64,000 bases of DNA, from NCBI GenBank assembly GCA_026398875.1, contig JAPLSB010000024.1, forward strand, positions 186,001 through 250,000. Reading direction: 5' to 3'. Below the pieces are notes generated by a model. It was not told the DNA's origin, did not search any database, and saw only the letters and a list, made by a program, of their open reading frames with translations. Made by a program: the position numbers and the translations under genes. Each line of letters begins with the position of its first letter. The first letter of the stretch is position 1. Source of the DNA: Gammaproteobacteria bacterium (GTDB taxonomy: Bacteria > Pseudomonadota > Gammaproteobacteria > Nevskiales > Nevskiaceae). Below, piece after piece: positions 62,831-64,000 of this stretch.

Positions 62831-63862
62831 ATGAAATTCGCAGGATCCGTTCTGCTTGCTGCCACGCTCCTGCTGGCTGGCGTCATGCCGGTCGCGGCGC
62901 AGGATCTCGATCGCGAACTGTTCAACCCGATCCTCGGCAGCATCGTCAAGGTTGAAGCCGTCACCGAAGCCGGTGGCTACTCGCTCGGCAGTGCCGTTCC
63001 TATATCCGCCGGCCACTTTGTCACCAGCTGCCACGTCACCGCCAAGGCGGTGTCGATCTCGATCCAGTACCAGGGATTGCGCTGGCCTGTCCGCGGCCAA
63101 CGCGCCGATGGCAAACGTGATCTCTGCATGCTGGACGTACCGAAGCTTTCTGAAGTGCCTGCGGTGCGGCGCAGCAGCTCCCGCAATCTCAAGGTCGGCG
63201 ATGGGGTGGTGGCCATTGGTTATACCTTTGGGGCCGGGCTTTCAACGCAAGTCGGCAAAGTCCGCGCGCTGCACGCGATCGATGACGGCACGGTGATCCA
63301 GAGCGCCGCCTACTTCAATTCCGGCGCCAGCGGCGGCGGCCTGTTCACGCTGGACGGAAGGCTTGTGGGCATCCTGACCTTCCGACTGAAAGGAGCCGAG
63401 GCGTATTACTTCTCCGTACCGGCGGACTGGATCGAATCCGAACCAGGCAGCGACGACAGCTACCGGCCGATTGCGCCACTCGGAGATGCAACACCATTCT
63501 GGTCACAGCCTGCCGACCGGCTTCCGTACTTCATGCGCGCTGCGGCCCTGCAGGCCCGCGAACAGTGGCCGGATCTGTTGATGCTGACGCAAGAATGGGT
63601 CGCTGAAGAATCAAGCAATCCCGAACCATGGTTCATTCGCGGCGAGGTATTCGAAAGACTGGATCGCCACAACGAGGCCGTGACTGCGTTCCAGAGGACC
63701 ACCGAATTGAATCCGCAACTGGCCCTGGCCTGGATGAAGCTCGGCGAAGCCGAACTTCGGCTGCAGCACCTCGATACCGTTCAGAAAGTCATCAAGCGAC
63801 TGGACGCGCTTGATGCCGAACTGGCCGCGGAACTTCGCGTACGCAGCGGTATCAAGCCCTAG
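62831..63862 (+). CDS. Secreted trypsin-like serine protease with C-terminal TPR-like repeat
   Basis: A 343-residue exported protein. Residues 1-23 form a signal peptide (VLLAATLLLAGVMPVAA). The protease part has His68 (TSCHV), Asp97 (RDLCML) and Ser167 (SGASGGGLF), a complete triad of the trypsin/HtrA-like fold. No PDZ domain; instead residues 235-330 are helical with a TPR-like unit (EPWFIRGEVFERLDRHNEAVTAFQRTTELNP). May process envelope or exported proteins. The next gene also encodes an exported protein. Confidence 0.85.
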   Translation: MKFAGSVLLAATLLLAGVMPVAAQDLDRELFNPILGSIVKVEAVTEAGGYSLGSAVPISAGHFVTSCHVTAKAVSISIQYQGLRWPVRGQRADGKRDLCMLDVPKLSEVPAVRRSSSRNLKVGDGVVAIGYTFGAGLSTQVGKVRALHAIDDGTVIQSAAYFNSGASGGGLFTLDGRLVGILTFRLKGAEAYYFSVPADWIESEPGSDDSYRPIAPLGDATPFWSQPADRLPYFMRAAALQAREQWPDLLMLTQEWVAEESSNPEPWFIRGEVFERLDRHNEAVTAFQRTTELNPQLALAWMKLGEAELRLQHLDTVQKVIKRLDALDAELAAELRVRSGIKP

Positions 63863-63897
63863 CGCTGCCCCCTCTCAAACCATCTGCCGGAGTTTTC

Positions 63898-64000
63898 ATG
63901 CACACGTTCCTGAGCGCCCTGCTGCTGACAGCCGCGGTGTTGATCGGTATCGGCCCGGCATCCGCCGGCGACGAGATCTCGGTGGCCGAGCAGCGCGTAT
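63898..64000 (+). CDS. Exported protein, 3' truncated by window end
   Basis: First 34 codons only. MHTFLSALLLTAAVLIGIG then PASAGDEISVAEQ reads as a Sec signal peptide with cleavage after ASA. GGAG upstream of ATG 63898. Follows the serine protease by 35 bases, perhaps in one operon. Function cannot be told. Confidence 0.6.
   Translation, partial: MHTFLSALLLTAAVLIGIGPASAGDEISVAEQRV

Overview
The window is high-GC DNA from a gammaproteobacterium. The chromosomal half carries the linked ubiG, gph/mupP-like and yciK genes, a run of flagellar genes (flgG to flgL), a yajD HNH gene, a XoxF-type methanol dehydrogenase, a cytochrome P450 with its own ferredoxin-NADP reductase, and a Baeyer-Villiger monooxygenase with a partner dehydrogenase. 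This mix suggests an environmental oxidative generalist, perhaps Nevskiales/Solimonadaceae-like. That placement is inference; no rRNA or tRNA is visible to confirm it.

Region 1 (1-30957) is the plus-strand late half of a lambda-like siphophage prophage. In order it holds a truncated primase-helicase (VapE type), a non-coding stretch with five copies of a 9-bp repeat, small and large terminase, a block of accessory 'moron' genes (5829-8250), head-tail joiner, portal, a fused ClpP-like protease/major capsid, decoration protein, head-tail joining and tail-terminator genes, major tail protein, a G/GT-type pair with a programmed -1 frameshift site, tape measure, two distal-tail genes, two alginate-lyase genes (PL7 and PL5 types), a lysis set (DUF5675, nested Rz/Rz1, small membrane proteins), a DUF1833 protein and a J-like tail tip. 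A terminator closes the module near 31140. Integrase and repressor would lie upstream of the window. Inside the accessory block, a C4-like antisense RNA precedes a Rha-type antirepressor, recalling the phage P1 c4/icd/ant switch.

Region 2 (31259-35217) is a small oxidative cluster: P450, ferredoxin-NADP reductase, epoxide hydrolase and a glyoxalase-fold protein. Region 3 (35243-41938) is a minus-strand flagellar operon, flgG-H-I-J-K-L, that stops abruptly at flgG with no flgF before it. Region 4 (42065-44249) is an accessory segment holding three copies of a 'GGGGTCAGATACA' motif, a membrane protein, a possible toxin fragment and an unrecognised 312-residue protein. Region 5 (44282-48062) holds yciK-like, gph/mupP-like, ubiG, a pncC/cinA-type amidohydrolase and an amino-acid dehydrogenase, all minus strand. 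Four tandem, palindromic ~102-bp repeats fill 48148-48639.

Region 6 (48720-64000) holds a transglutaminase/DUF2126 protein, an HPP-CBS membrane protein, yajD, an SDR plus Baeyer-Villiger monooxygenase facing a TetR regulator across twin 20-bp palindromes, a minus-strand operon with a Fur-like box on its promoter (methyltransferase, Cys-rich peptide, membrane protein), a lipoprotein, a thiolase, XoxF, a secreted trypsin-like protease with TPR-like C-terminus, and the start of another secreted protein.

The most interesting signals are the C4-RNA/antirepressor switch and the tail module carrying two alginate-lyase families. The second suggests a phage that digests an alginate-like matrix to reach its host.
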